Below are positions 17,877-26,305 of a DNA stretch of 64,000 nt, piece after piece (positions within the stretch are counted from its first letter, which is position 1; the number at the start of each line of letters is the position of its first letter). The stretch is from VAXT01 sp963698015 (lineage in GTDB: Bacteria; Actinomycetota; Thermoleophilia; Gaiellales; Gaiellaceae), in the NCBI GenBank assembly GCA_963698015.1, contig OY969109.1, forward strand, positions 1,054,001-1,118,000. The letters run 5' to 3'. The notes below the pieces were generated by a model. That model worked only from the letters and a program-made list of their open reading frames with translations. It was not told the origin of the DNA and ran no database searches. Position numbers and translations under genes: made by a program.

Positions 17877-19671
17877 TTACCGGGCGCCTGCGGCGGGAAT
17901 TCGTTGCCTCGGTCGGGGCTTTGGCCGGGGCCGCCGCGGACCACCCACCGCTTTCAGCCTATCGGCCAAGGCCGTGCGTGTCAGTGACAGGACTGCGCCG
18001 AATCTGCGTCTGTCCGCGGATTCCTGCGGGCGGCGACGGGACATCAGCGTGAGCGCAAGATAGATCGCCCAACCGCTCAGCACGAGCGGAAGCGGGCTCG
18101 AGGCCGGCGCGGCGACGAGCGTTGCGGTGAGCACGGCGCCGGCGAACATCGCGATCGTCAGGTCGGAGCCACGGACGGCGAGCGGGATGAATGCCGCGAC
18201 GACCGCCAGGATCAGCGCCTCCAGTCCGAGCGCGGGCACGCTCAGGACCCACTGCCACACGGCCTGCAGAACGACGATCGGATGCTCGCTCCCGGTGATG
18301 CCGAGAGCCGGCGACTCGCCCGCGAAGGGCACCGGCACGCCGCGGATCGCTGCGACCGCGCCCGCGAACATGACGGCCGCCGCCGTCTGGAGTGCGCGCC
18401 TGACGAATCCTCGAGCCTGCAGCGCCACGAGCGGCACGAGCCCGAGGAGGGCCAGTGGCCCGAGCACCATCCCCGTGCAGAACAGGAGCCCCCAGCGCGC
18501 GTCGCCCCAGCTCACGACGAACCAGGCAGGCGGCGACCGCCCCGTAGAGCACCGCGAGCCCGAACGAGATGTTGCCGAGCGGGAATACCGGAACCGCGAG
18601 CGCCAGCGCGAGCCCGAGGCGCGGGCGAACGAGCGTCGCGGCAGCAGCGAGCGCGGCGAGCAGGCCCGGCCAGAACGCGGGGTAGAACGGCAGCGCAGAC
18701 GCCGTCCAGCCCACGGCGAGTGCGGCAAGCCCGGCCGGGGCGACCCGTTCCACCAGCTTCCCGCGGTCGATTCGTGCGCGCGGCCGCGCGGGAGCTCGGC
18801 GCCTCGAACGCACTCGCCACGCCTCGCGGAGATCGACCGCGAGCGCAGAAGCGGCCGGCCGGCCATCCGGGTCGACCGATAGAGCCGCGTCGACCGCCGC
18901 GATCAACCCGTCGGGCAGGTCGGGCCGCGCCTCGCGGATCGAGGGCGCGCCGGTCTTGATCTCCTCGCCCGTCTCGAGCGGCGACGTGCGCCAGAACGGA
19001 TGGTGCCCGGCAAGCGCCTCCCAGAGCAGCACCCCGACCGCCCACACGTCCGCGGCGGGGCCGGCCTCCTTCCCATGCAGCCGCTCCGGCGAGATGTACG
19101 CGAGCGTTCCGGGCACGTCGCCGACGGCCGTGAGCGTGTCGGCGTCGGCCATCAGGGCCAGCCCGAAGTCGAAGAGCCGCACCGAGACGCGGTCCTCCTC
19201 GGCGAGCAGCACGTTCGACGGCTTCACGTCGCGGTGCACGATCCCGCGCGCGTGTGCGAATGCGAGGCCTTCGAGCACCTGGGCAGCCGCTTCGACGGCG
19301 CCCTCGTCACCGAGCTGGTGCGTGCGCAGTGCTTGCCGCAGCGTGTTGCCCGGGACGTACTCGTACGGGATGTACAGGTGCTTGTCGTCGGTCTCGAGCC
19401 CGTAGGCGCGCAGGCAGTGCGGGTGGCGCAGCGTCGTCGCGGCCTCGGCCTCGCGCTCGGCCCGCGGCGCGGCGCGGCCCTCCCTCGCGATGATCTTCAG
19501 GGCGAACTGCTCACCGGAAGTCTCGTCGCGGACGAGCCAGACCGATCCGGAGCCGCCGCTTCCGAGTGGGCGCAGGGGCCGATAGCGGTCCAGGACGAGA
19601 CCGTTTTCGCTTTCGGTGCCAGGCTTCAGCCTGGCACCGTGATCAATGCCGGGTTCGACGGCGCTCGACAC
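17877..19671 (-). pseudogene. Ser/Thr kinase fused to a multi-helix membrane domain, one frameshift
   Basis: The N-terminal kinase has PLGSGGSGSVWLV, FALKII, HRDVKPSN, FDFGLAL and GTLAYISPERLHG, then a linker and hydrophobic helices. Near 18530 the frame is lost after FGLAVLYGAVAA and the natural continuation, WFVVSWGDARWGLLF with more helices, resumes in another frame to a stop at 17877. One indel restores a protein of roughly 598 residues, so sequence error is as likely as a true pseudogene. GTG 19671 is chosen for its preceding GGGGGAG. The first codons include an inverted repeat that also occurs beside the divergent gene. It is first in the fhaA operon. Confidence 0.8.
19614..19639. repeat. 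12-bp-arm inverted repeat inside the kinase 5' coding end
   Basis: CGGTGCCAGGCT-TC-AGCCTGGCACCG is a perfect inverted repeat located 32-57 nt inside the kinase gene if GTG 19671 is the start. An 8-bp-arm relative lies at 19759-19776 in the 5' leader of the divergent gene. On their own coding strands both read CCAGGCTGAAGCCTGGCAC followed by a GAAAG-like purine run. A later kinase start would place both in untranslated leaders. Confidence 0.7.
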
Positions 19672-19787
19672 CGTTGCTCCCCCTTGGCGCCGTCCCCCAA
19701 AACTCCTGCACCGACCGGGCGAGGCGATACAGTGACGCGGCTCCGGGATGGACACCGAGCCAGGCTGAAGCCTGGCACGGAAAGAAA
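19672..19787. promoter_or_regulatory. Divergent promoter region with a hairpin
   Basis: This 116-nt gap separates the kinase GTG (leftward) from the CARDB-like gene ATG (rightward). It contains the inverted repeat GCCAGGCT-GA-AGCCTGGC at 19759-19776 and a GGAAAG ribosome-binding site 4 nt before ATG 19788. No confident -10/-35 pair was identified. The hairpin lies where it could affect ribosome access to the rightward gene. Confidence 0.45.
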
Positions 19788-20903
19788 ATGAGCGAGCGAG
19801 ACGACATCGAGTTCGACTTCTTCGAGGAGCCGGACACCAGGGAGACAGCAGAGGAACGCCCGCGGCGCGGGCCGCGACCGCCCGTACGCCCACCGACGGG
19901 CCTCACGCCGCTCCTGCGCCTGATCGGCCTGATCAGCTTCGCGATCCTGATCGTGCTCCTCCTCGTCCTGTGGGTGAACGGGTGCCGCGAGGACAAGCGG
20001 AAGGACGCGTATCGCAACTACGTGCAGAAGGTCCAGGACTACGGCCAGCAGTCCCAGCGGCTGGGCCGGAGCTTCAACACGCTGCTGACGACGCGCGGGA
20101 CGAAGGAGTCGGTCGTCGAGAGCGAGCTCTCGGGCCTCGCGCGCCAGCAGGAGCAGATCGCCTCCGCCGCGCGCGGGCTCGACCCGCCCGGCCGCCTGCG
20201 CAACGAGGACGCGCACATGCTCGACTCGCTCGACCTGCGGACGAACGGGCTCCGAGGCATGACCGACGCCTTCCGGAGCACGGCCTCGTCGAAGAACGCC
20301 AATCAGGCCGGCGCAGAGCTCGCCGTGCAGATGCAGCGCCTGATCGCGAGCGACGTGATCTGGGCAGACCTGTTCAAGGAGCCGACGAAGAGCGAGCTGC
20401 AGCGGCTCGGCGTCACCGGCGTCAACGTGCCCGACTCGATCTTCCTGGCGAACCCCGACATCGCCACCACGGCCTCGATGAAGTCGCTGTGGCAGCGCAT
20501 CCACGGCGCCGCAGCCGGAGGCACCAACTGCTCGCCGCGAGGCACGGGGCTCGTCTCCACGAAGGCGCTCCCGAGCGGGAAGGAGCTGTCCGAGAGCAGC
20601 CTGAACACGATTCCGCTGAGCCCCGACCTCGTGTTCACCGTGACGGTCAAGAACTCGGGCTGCGCGCAGGAGGTCGGCCTCCGAGTGACGCTCACGATCC
20701 AGCAGAGCCCGAAGCCGATCAAGTCGCGCAAGACGATCCCGCTGATCGACCCGGGCAACGAGGAAAGCGTCTCCTTCAGCGGCCTTGGCCTACCGCCGCT
20801 CGACCAGAAGACGTCGCTCACGGTCGAAGTCGACCCGGTCCCGGGCGAGACGAACAGGACCAACAACTCAGCGAACTATCCAGTGCAATTTTCAGTGAAC
20901 TAA
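19788..20903 (+). CDS. Membrane-anchored protein with CARDB-like C-terminal domain
   Basis: This 371-residue protein has a charged cytoplasmic tail, one helix (about 45-65, ISFAILIVLLLVLWV) and an extracellular region. That region begins with a probable helical bundle (about 70-240) and ends in a beta-rich CARDB-like fold (about 265-371) with VFTVTVKNSGCAQE, LRVTLTI and LTVEVDPVPGETNRTNNSA, the typical adhesion-type ending. Two extracellular cysteines could form a disulphide. It is divergent from the kinase-membrane gene, suggesting an envelope link. Molecular function unknown. Confidence 0.8.
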   Translation: MSERDDIEFDFFEEPDTRETAEERPRRGPRPPVRPPTGLTPLLRLIGLISFAILIVLLLVLWVNGCREDKRKDAYRNYVQKVQDYGQQSQRLGRSFNTLLTTRGTKESVVESELSGLARQQEQIASAARGLDPPGRLRNEDAHMLDSLDLRTNGLRGMTDAFRSTASSKNANQAGAELAVQMQRLIASDVIWADLFKEPTKSELQRLGVTGVNVPDSIFLANPDIATTASMKSLWQRIHGAAAGGTNCSPRGTGLVSTKALPSGKELSESSLNTIPLSPDLVFTVTVKNSGCAQEVGLRVTLTIQQSPKPIKSRKTIPLIDPGNEESVSFSGLGLPPLDQKTSLTVEVDPVPGETNRTNNSANYPVQFSVN

Positions 20904-20968
20904 GCGACCTGGAGTGACAACCATCCGCCGCGGTTTCCCCGCGAAGCCGACGCTTCAGCCGACGGCGA

Positions 20969-21445
20969 TTAGCCGGCCATGGCCTTTTCGACTGCAGCCT
21001 GCTCTTCCGGTGAGAGGGCGACGTTGGGCTGGCCGCGCTCGAGCTCTTTGATGTAGATCCGTGCGTAGTCGCGGCCCTGGATCGCGCTGAGGACGACTCC
21101 GGTGCGGCTCGCGTCGAGGAGGGCGATCGACGCCGATTGGTGCCCGCCCGCGCCCTCGTACGCGTCGTAGCGGACGAGCGACGTGTTCGTGATCGCGCCG
21201 TCCACGCGGCGGTCGACCCGGGACAGCGCGGCCGCGACCTCGGCGACGGCGCCGTGCAGGTCGTCCATGCGCGCCTGCAGCGAGACCGCGAAATCGACGA
21301 GGTCGTCCTTCCCGCCGCCGAGCAGGACGAGCTGGTTCGCGCGCAAGCGCCTGATCTGCACGAACACGTAGACGCACACGCCGAGGGCGACGACGGCCAC
21401 GCAAGCCGCGCCGATTGCGATCCACGCAGCCGCGCTCAACCCCAC
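20969..21445 (-). CDS. DUF4446 family protein
   Basis: This 158-residue protein has one N-terminal helix (about 6-28), a short coiled-coil-like stretch (about 35-75) and a C-terminal domain with VRYDAYEGAGGHQSASIALLD and GVVLSAI. These are typical of DUF4446, which is conserved in Firmicutes and Actinobacteria next to parB or envelope genes, with no known activity. It is leftward and monocistronic, between the CARDB-like protein and the HNH nuclease. Membrane location is predicted from the helix; nothing else about its role can be read here. Confidence 0.8.
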   Translation of the reverse strand: MGLSAAAWIAIGAACVAVVALGVCVYVFVQIRRLRANQLVLLGGGKDDLVDFAVSLQARMDDLHGAVAEVAAALSRVDRRVDGAITNTSLVRYDAYEGAGGHQSASIALLDASRTGVVLSAIQGRDYARIYIKELERGQPNVALSPEEQAAVEKAMAG

Positions 21446-21601
21446 GCGCCAATCCTAAAAGGTGCGTCGTCGTTGCTGAGCCGTCTCTCGGTTTTCCGAC
21501 CCGAGGCGGCCGCGGAGCCCGGCTTCGCCGGGAGTGGGCGGACGCCGGTCAGGGAAGCGAGCCATCGTGATTTCGCGGCTAGTCGGTACATTTTTCGTGC
21601 C

Positions 21602-22117
21602 ATGACGCAGGTGCTGGTCCTGAACGCGAGCTACGAGCCGCTGAACGTGACGTCCGTGAGACGGGCGCATGTGCTCGTGTTCAAGGGCAAGGCGGAGGTG
21701 ATCGAGGAGCTCGAGCAGCCGCTGCGCTCGGCCAGCGACACCTACCCGTGGCCGCACGTGATCCGGCTCGTCCAGTACGTGAGGGTGCCGCGCGCCGTCC
21801 AGCGGAAGATCTCCCGCCGGGCCCTCTTCGCCCGCGACGGCTGGCGCTGCGTGTACTGCGGGACGACCTCCGGGCGGCTCACGCTCGACCACGTGGTGCC
21901 GCGCAGCCGGGGCGGTGATTCCGTCTGGGAGAACGTCGTCACCTCATGTGCGCCGTGCAACCTGAAGAAGGGGAACCGCCTCCTCGAGGAGGCTTCGATG
22001 CAGCTCCAGCGGCCTCCGAGGCCCCCGCAGCCCGTGCTCTTCATCCGCCTCGCGGCGCCGAAGATCCCGCACGGCTGGCGCCAGTATCTGCCGGATCTCG
22101 AGGGCTCGACCGCCTAG
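21602..22117 (+). CDS. HNH endonuclease family protein
   Basis: This 171-residue protein has a C-terminal HNH domain of the McrA-like type. WRCVYCG supplies the first zinc CxxC, LDHVVPRSRGG the catalytic His, and VVTSCAPCNLKKG the second CxxC and the Asn/His end. The N-terminal VLVLNASYEPLNVTSVRRA block is the common ancestor-type arm of this widespread small family, found in most Actinobacteria as a housekeeping gene of unknown role rather than as a phage or restriction system. Its stop codon lies at the edge of repeat copy 2. Confidence 0.92.
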   Translation: MTQVLVLNASYEPLNVTSVRRAHVLVFKGKAEVIEELEQPLRSASDTYPWPHVIRLVQYVRVPRAVQRKISRRALFARDGWRCVYCGTTSGRLTLDHVVPRSRGGDSVWENVVTSCAPCNLKKGNRLLEEASMQLQRPPRPPQPVLFIRLAAPKIPHGWRQYLPDLEGSTA

Positions 22118-22196
22118 GCGTCGCTTGCGACGCCGGCTTCAGGACGGCGGGCTCCGCCCGGCGTCCGTCTGAACTGACCGGTCGACTCGATCGAAT
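22113..22196 (-). repeat. Two-hairpin repeat, copy 2
   Basis: An 84-bp element starts at the HNH stop codon and runs toward the sulfurtransferase stop. Hairpin A is 22117-22134 (GGCGTCGC-TT-GCGACGCC, perfect). Hairpin B is 22142-22166 (11-bp arms, one mismatch, TCC loop). The shared block GAACTGACCGGTCGAC and a TCGATCGAA edge follow. Its reverse complement closely matches 49185-49267. It lies between two convergent genes and may double as a bidirectional terminator. Confidence 0.85.
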
Positions 22197-22210
22197 CGAC
22201 CACGACCGCC

Positions 22211-22909
22211 TTAGCCTCGTTGGACCGGAAGGTCGGGGCGCTGCTCCCATTCGCTCCACGAGCCGGGGTAGAGCTTCGCGTCGCGGCCGGCGAGGGCAAG
22301 GCGATGGACCGTGACGGACGACGTGACGCCGGATCCGCAGTAGGCCACGAGCTCGCCCGCGGGTAGCTCCGGCAGCGGCTCGTTCCACGGCGCGTTGATC
22401 GCGCCCGGGATGCGGCCGGGCACCCTGTCGACCGGGTTCGGCTCGCCTCTGAAGCGCTCGGCGAATCGGGCGTCGACGACGACGAGGTCGCCGAGCCGGG
22501 ACGCGAGCTCGTCCGCTTCGATCGTGTCGTCGGAGCGCGGTTTCGGCTCGAAGGAAGCGGGCTCGATCTCCTCCTCGCCCGCGGTCAGCGGGCCGAGCCA
22601 GGCCTCGAAGTCGATCACGGCGCAGTCGTCGTGCCCGAAGTGCCGCAGGAGCCACCAGAGCCGCTCGGCGCCGCCCATCAGCCCGTACGTGACGACGAAG
22701 ACACCGGCGCCGATTCCCGCGCGGGAAGCCACCGCAGCAAACTGGTCGGGAGCAGGCAGCGGGTGCCGGCCACGCTGACCTGGGAGCGCCGCGAGATCGT
22801 CGTCCACGTCGAGGAAGGACGCGCCCGGGATGTGCCCTTCGAGGTAGAGCTCACGCCCGCGGGTAGGAGCTCCGAGCTCCCAGCGGCAGTCGACGAACTG
22901 GTAGCGCAC
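22211..22909 (-). CDS. Sulfurtransferase (tandem rhodanese domains)
   Basis: This 232-residue protein has two rhodanese domains. The N-terminal structural domain contains DCRWELGAP, EGHIPGASFLDVDDDL and RLWWLLRHFG. The C-terminal catalytic domain contains VVVDARFAERF, GRIPGAINAPW and the active-site loop YCGSGVTSSV with the persulfide-forming Cys. It moves sulfane sulfur from thiosulfate or 3-mercaptopyruvate to cyanide or thiol acceptors. The active loop CGSGVT fits 3-mercaptopyruvate sulfurtransferase rather better than the CRKGVT of thiosulfate enzymes. At 232 residues it is shorter than the usual 270-300. Confidence 0.9.
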   Translation of the reverse strand: MRYQFVDCRWELGAPTRGRELYLEGHIPGASFLDVDDDLAALPGQRGRHPLPAPDQFAAVASRAGIGAGVFVVTYGLMGGAERLWWLLRHFGHDDCAVIDFEAWLGPLTAGEEEIEPASFEPKPRSDDTIEADELASRLGDLVVVDARFAERFRGEPNPVDRVPGRIPGAINAPWNEPLPELPAGELVAYCGSGVTSSVTVHRLALAGRDAKLYPGSWSEWEQRPDLPVQRG

Positions 22910-22974
22910 GGGAGCAGTGTGACGCGGAGCGGCCCCGGCGGCGTACTGGACCGAGCATTCGAAAGGAGCAAGTC

Positions 22975-23664
22975 ATGAAACCGATCCGTATCGCCGCGCT
23001 CGTCGCCGTCGGCGCCGCAGTCGTCGCGCTCGCGGGAGTCGGGCGGCCCGATCTCGCCGGCGGCGCTTCCGAGCCTTCCGGTGGGATCACGGTCACCGGA
23101 ACCGGAACCGTGCAGAGCGTTCCCGACCAGGCCCAGTTCTCGCTCGGCGTCCAGACCAACGGGCCGACCGCCCGTGAAGCGCTCGTCGCAAACTCCGAAC
23201 GGATGCGGCACGTGCTCGCGGCCCTCTTCGCAGCCGGAGTCGCCAAGGGGGATGTGCAGACGCAGGACGTCTCGGTCTCGAAGTCGTACCCGGACAACGG
23301 CTACTCGGCCGACAACTCGGTCTCCGTCACCATTCACAACCTCGGGAAAGCCGGTCCGATCCTCGACGCCGCGTCGAACGCCGGCGCGAACGACGTGTAC
23401 GGCCCGACGCTCACCCGCTCCGACCAGAACGGGCTTCAGGCGAAGGCGCTACGCGCGGCTGTCGACAACGCCCGCGCGAAGGCGCGCATCCTCGCCGAGG
23501 CTGCCGGCGTCCAGCTTGGCAGCGTGACCGCGATCATCGAGAGCGGGAACGAGCCGATGCCCGTCTACGAGGCAGCCCTCGCACAGCGTGTGCCCTCCGC
23601 GCCGATCGAGCCCGGCCGGCAGCAGACCGCGGCCACGGTTCGTGTGACCTTCGCGATCGGGTAG
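22975..23664 (+). CDS. Secreted SIMPL-domain (DUF541) protein
   Basis: This 229-residue protein has an N-terminal signal peptide (about 1-25, AALVAVGAAVVALAGVG) and a SIMPL domain: GITVTGTGTVQSVPDQAQFSLGV near residue 40, quoted in part as GTGTVQSVPDQA. The remainder alternates helix and strand, ending in the usual TVRVTFAIG. Known SIMPL proteins are periplasmic or surface proteins of poorly defined function, some linked to stress and to protein-protein interaction. AAGGAGCAAGTC precedes the ATG with good spacing. It begins a rightward run of exported proteins. Confidence 0.9.
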   Translation: MKPIRIAALVAVGAAVVALAGVGRPDLAGGASEPSGGITVTGTGTVQSVPDQAQFSLGVQTNGPTAREALVANSERMRHVLAALFAAGVAKGDVQTQDVSVSKSYPDNGYSADNSVSVTIHNLGKAGPILDAASNAGANDVYGPTLTRSDQNGLQAKALRAAVDNARAKARILAEAAGVQLGSVTAIIESGNEPMPVYEAALAQRVPSAPIEPGRQQTAATVRVTFAIG

Positions 23665-23700
23665 GCAACAGCCCGGCACGGTGCTAGCTTCAAAAGCGCA

Positions 23701-24324
23701 TTGCAGCGCCTTGCCGTCGCACTCGCCGCCGCAGCGCTCGTCGTCGCCCTGCTCGGCACGACCCCGCTCGGAAACGCCGCGCAGAAGACCGTCAAGCACG
23801 TCGTGCGCGTGGCGAAACCCGCCAAGCAGGCCCGCGGCCCGAGGGGGCCCCGAGGACCGCGTGGGCCGCGAGGGTTCCAGGGACCGCCCGGCGTCAAGGG
23901 CGACCGGGGTGAGGCGGGCGGCCTCCCGAACGCCTTCGAGGCGCGGAACGCGAATGCGGTCGAGATCAGCGGGACGACCTCGGAGACCGCGACCACGGTC
24001 CTCGCGAGCGGCACGCTCCCGGCCGGCAAGTACGCGTTCAACGCCCAGGTCTCTCTCCACGGGGTCGACGATGTCGTCGTCTCGTGCCAGGCCCAGGGCC
24101 CCGGATCCGCCGGTCCGCGAATCGGCACACGGGCCGTGCTGCGCGTCGGTCCGGGCACCGGCGCGGTGCGCGACGGAACGCTTCCGCTGAGCTTCGCAGC
24201 GACGTTCGATGCGCCGGGCTCCGTCTACGTCGGCTGCTGGATCGAGGACGCGAGCGCTCAGCACCCCACCGCCACGTCCTCGGACCTCGTCGCGCTGACG
24301 ATCGGGAGCCTGAGTGGCCCCTGA
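23701..24324 (+). CDS. Secreted collagen-like protein
   Basis: This 207-residue protein starts at TTG 23701. A signal peptide (about 1-26) and a basic stretch precede nine or so Gly-X-Y triplets (about 45-73, GPRGPRGPRGPRGFQGPPG and so on), a short bacterial collagen-like segment. A C-terminal domain (about 80-207) is beta-rich, with GTLPAGKYAFNAQVSL and two cysteines, resembling jelly-roll-type trimerisation heads. Such proteins usually form trimers on the surface or spore coat. It lies 36 nt after the SIMPL gene. Function and ligand are unknown. Confidence 0.75.
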   Translation: MQRLAVALAAAALVVALLGTTPLGNAAQKTVKHVVRVAKPAKQARGPRGPRGPRGPRGFQGPPGVKGDRGEAGGLPNAFEARNANAVEISGTTSETATTVLASGTLPAGKYAFNAQVSLHGVDDVVVSCQAQGPGSAGPRIGTRAVLRVGPGTGAVRDGTLPLSFAATFDAPGSVYVGCWIEDASAQHPTATSSDLVALTIGSLSGP

Positions 24325-24378
24325 AGGCTCCGCGCGGTCGATTAGGTAACTCCGGGTCGACCTGCCAGAGTTGCTCGC

Positions 24379-25152
24379 GTGAGCCGTATCCGCCTCGGAG
24401 TCGTCTTGCTCCTCATCGGCTCGGGAGGCGCAGCAGCTCTCCTGTCGAGCTCCTCCTCGCACGCGTCCTCGCAAAAGCGTCCATGGACTCACCGTCTCAC
24501 CTCGGTCACGGGAGAGCTCGTCGACCACTGGACGTACAACGATCCCAGTCCGTGCGGTGCGGTCGGCGAGGGCACGGTCACGCTCAGGTTTCGGCTCGTC
24601 AAGCCGCGTCTCGTCACGCTCCTCATCGATCCGTCGAAGAACGGTGAGCCGAACAACACGTTGGGCAGCTGGGTCGTCGGCATTCCCGGCCCCACAGGAG
24701 GGATCCGCGACGCGCCTGGCCTGCCGGCGAGCGGCACCGTCACATGGGTCGACAACACGACGCAGCGACCACCGGACCCGGGCGGCGACTGCAGTCCCAC
24801 TGACAAGAGCGGCTGCGGCACCGCGCCGATCTCCCGTGCGTCGAAGAGCACGATTGGCGGGTACAACCGCCGCTTTCTCTACGCCGACCTGTCCGGGGCG
24901 CAGCTCGCGCCGAGACGTGGCGAGTGCGGCCATGCGCAGGTCTCGATCTTCAGCGACGGCCGCCTCGTCGGAGGGACGCGTGAAGGTCAGCTGCTCATTC
25001 CGATGCCCCGCGCCGGGACCGTGAAGCGGCGACGCGTGCTGACAGTCGTGGGGAAGAGCCACAAGCGCTCGACGTTCGCCGACTGCGGATCCGGCGCCAC
25101 GTGCAGCGACGACGTCACGCGGCGCGTGAGCGTCACGTTCAAGCACCTGTAG
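24379..25152 (+). CDS. Secreted protein of unknown function
   Basis: This 257-residue protein starts at GTG 24379 with a signal peptide (about 1-27, then SSSSSHASSQ). The mature part has six cysteines, including PSPCGAVG, GDCSPTDKSGCG and ADCGSGATCSDD, so disulphides are likely outside the membrane. Repeated TVTLRFRL and RRVSVTFKH strands suggest a beta-sandwich. I do not recognise the family. It is the third exported protein in a row, with short gaps after the SIMPL and collagen-like genes, and may share their transcript. Confidence 0.65.
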   Translation: MSRIRLGVVLLLIGSGGAAALLSSSSSHASSQKRPWTHRLTSVTGELVDHWTYNDPSPCGAVGEGTVTLRFRLVKPRLVTLLIDPSKNGEPNNTLGSWVVGIPGPTGGIRDAPGLPASGTVTWVDNTTQRPPDPGGDCSPTDKSGCGTAPISRASKSTIGGYNRRFLYADLSGAQLAPRRGECGHAQVSIFSDGRLVGGTREGQLLIPMPRAGTVKRRRVLTVVGKSHKRSTFADCGSGATCSDDVTRRVSVTFKHL

Positions 25153-25181
25153 CCGCCTGACCGCGCTCCTATGATCCAACC

Positions 25182-25742
25182 ATGGTCCCTGAGGCCGAGC
25201 CGCAGCAGACCGAGGACGGGCTCGTTGCCGTGGGCGGGGGATGGTTCGTCCTGAACGCGCGCGACGCACGCTGGTGGTCCCGAACCGGCCGGCACTCGGT
25301 CTCGTTCACCGGCAAGACCGAGTGGGAGGCCGACACGTACTTCCCGATGCTCGGCGTCAACCTCGCGGTGCTCGAGCCCGGCGAGCCGAACTCGATGTAC
25401 CACTGGGAGACCGAGACCGAGGCGTTCCTCGTGCTCTCCGGCGAGGCGCTCCTGATCGTCGAGGACCAGGAGCGGCCACTGCGCCAGTGGGACTTCGTGC
25501 ACTGCCCGCCAAAGACCGAGCACGTGATCGTGGGAGCCGGTGACGGGCCCTGCGTCGTGCTCGCCATGAGCTCGCGCCAGAACCAGGCGTACGGCCCGTA
25601 CGGCGAGTACGTCGCGAACGAGGTCGCGAAGAAGTACGGGGCGAGCCCTCCGGAGACGACGCAGGACGCAGACTTCGCGGACGTGGGCGTGCCCGGCTCG
25701 GAGCCGGCGAGCTATCGCGACGGCTGGCTTCCGGGTGGTTAA
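25182..25742 (+). CDS. Cupin-domain protein
   Basis: This 186-residue protein has a single conserved beta-barrel cupin. Motif 1 reads GEPNSMYHWETETEAFLVLSGE (shown here in part as YHWETETEAFLVLSG), with the metal-type His and Glu. Motif 2 is near DFVHCPPKTEHVIVGAG. The substrate is not evident; single cupins of this shape include isomerases, dioxygenase-like enzymes and binding proteins. It overlaps the downstream four-helix membrane protein by 8 nt, so the two are probably translationally coupled. Confidence 0.85.
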   Translation: MVPEAEPQQTEDGLVAVGGGWFVLNARDARWWSRTGRHSVSFTGKTEWEADTYFPMLGVNLAVLEPGEPNSMYHWETETEAFLVLSGEALLIVEDQERPLRQWDFVHCPPKTEHVIVGAGDGPCVVLAMSSRQNQAYGPYGEYVANEVAKKYGASPPETTQDADFADVGVPGSEPASYRDGWLPGG

Positions 25743-26250
25743 ACCGTCCTCGAGGGCCTTCCGGGAGCTGCTCGCGGGCTCGTCCGAGACGATCGCGGGG
25801 ACCGTGTACGGGACGATCATCGTCATGGCGACGCTGGTCGCGGGAGCGCCCGCGTTCCGGTACAAGCTGTGGAACTTCTTCGTGGTCGTCGTCGTGACCA
25901 CGCTCGTCTTCTGGGCCGCGCACATCTACGCGCACGGGCTCGCGGAGAGCCTGCAGCTCCGGAGGCGCCTAACGGCGGCCGAGCTCGGACGGATCGCGCA
26001 TCGCGAGCGGGCAATCGGACTGGCGGTCGTACTCCCGGCGCTCGCCCTCTTGTTCGGCGCGGTCGGAGCGTTCGACGGCTCAACGGCAGTGTGGCTGGCG
26101 CTCGGGCTCGGCGTCGCGGCGCTGGCGGTCCAGGGAGTGCGCTACGCGCGGCTGGAGCGCCTGAGCAAGACGGGCACCGCAGTTGTCGTGGGGCTGAACC
26201 TCGTCCTCGGGCTGAGCATCGTCATCCTGAAGGTGATCGTCGTCCACTAG
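25735..26250 (+). CDS. Four-helix integral membrane protein
   Basis: This 171-residue protein starts at GTG 25735 inside the end of the cupin gene. Helices lie at about 22-42, 48-70, 95-125 and 145-168. The first half carries GSSETIAGTVYGTIIV and HIYAHGLAESL, with a conserved-looking His-Tyr-His set; the rest is hydrophobic with basic loops. I do not recognise the family. Coupling with the cupin suggests a shared small process, perhaps membrane-associated binding of the cupin's ligand, but that is a guess. Confidence 0.7.
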   Translation: MVKPSSRAFRELLAGSSETIAGTVYGTIIVMATLVAGAPAFRYKLWNFFVVVVVTTLVFWAAHIYAHGLAESLQLRRRLTAAELGRIAHRERAIGLAVVLPALALLFGAVGAFDGSTAVWLALGLGVAALAVQGVRYARLERLSKTGTAVVVGLNLVLGLSIVILKVIVVH

Positions 26251-26305
26251 GCTCCTTGCGTCACGACAGATGCGCCAGTCCAATCGCCTTGGCAGGGGTT
26301 GAGGG

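Noticed and set aside
21602..22117. HNH protein as part of a restriction or phage module
   Set aside because: No methylase, integrase or phage genes are near; the protein matches the common housekeeping HNH family.
23820..23920. GGPR-type tandem DNA repeat as a CRISPR array
   Set aside because: These are codons for Gly-X-Y collagen triplets in a translated frame; there are no spacers of constant length.
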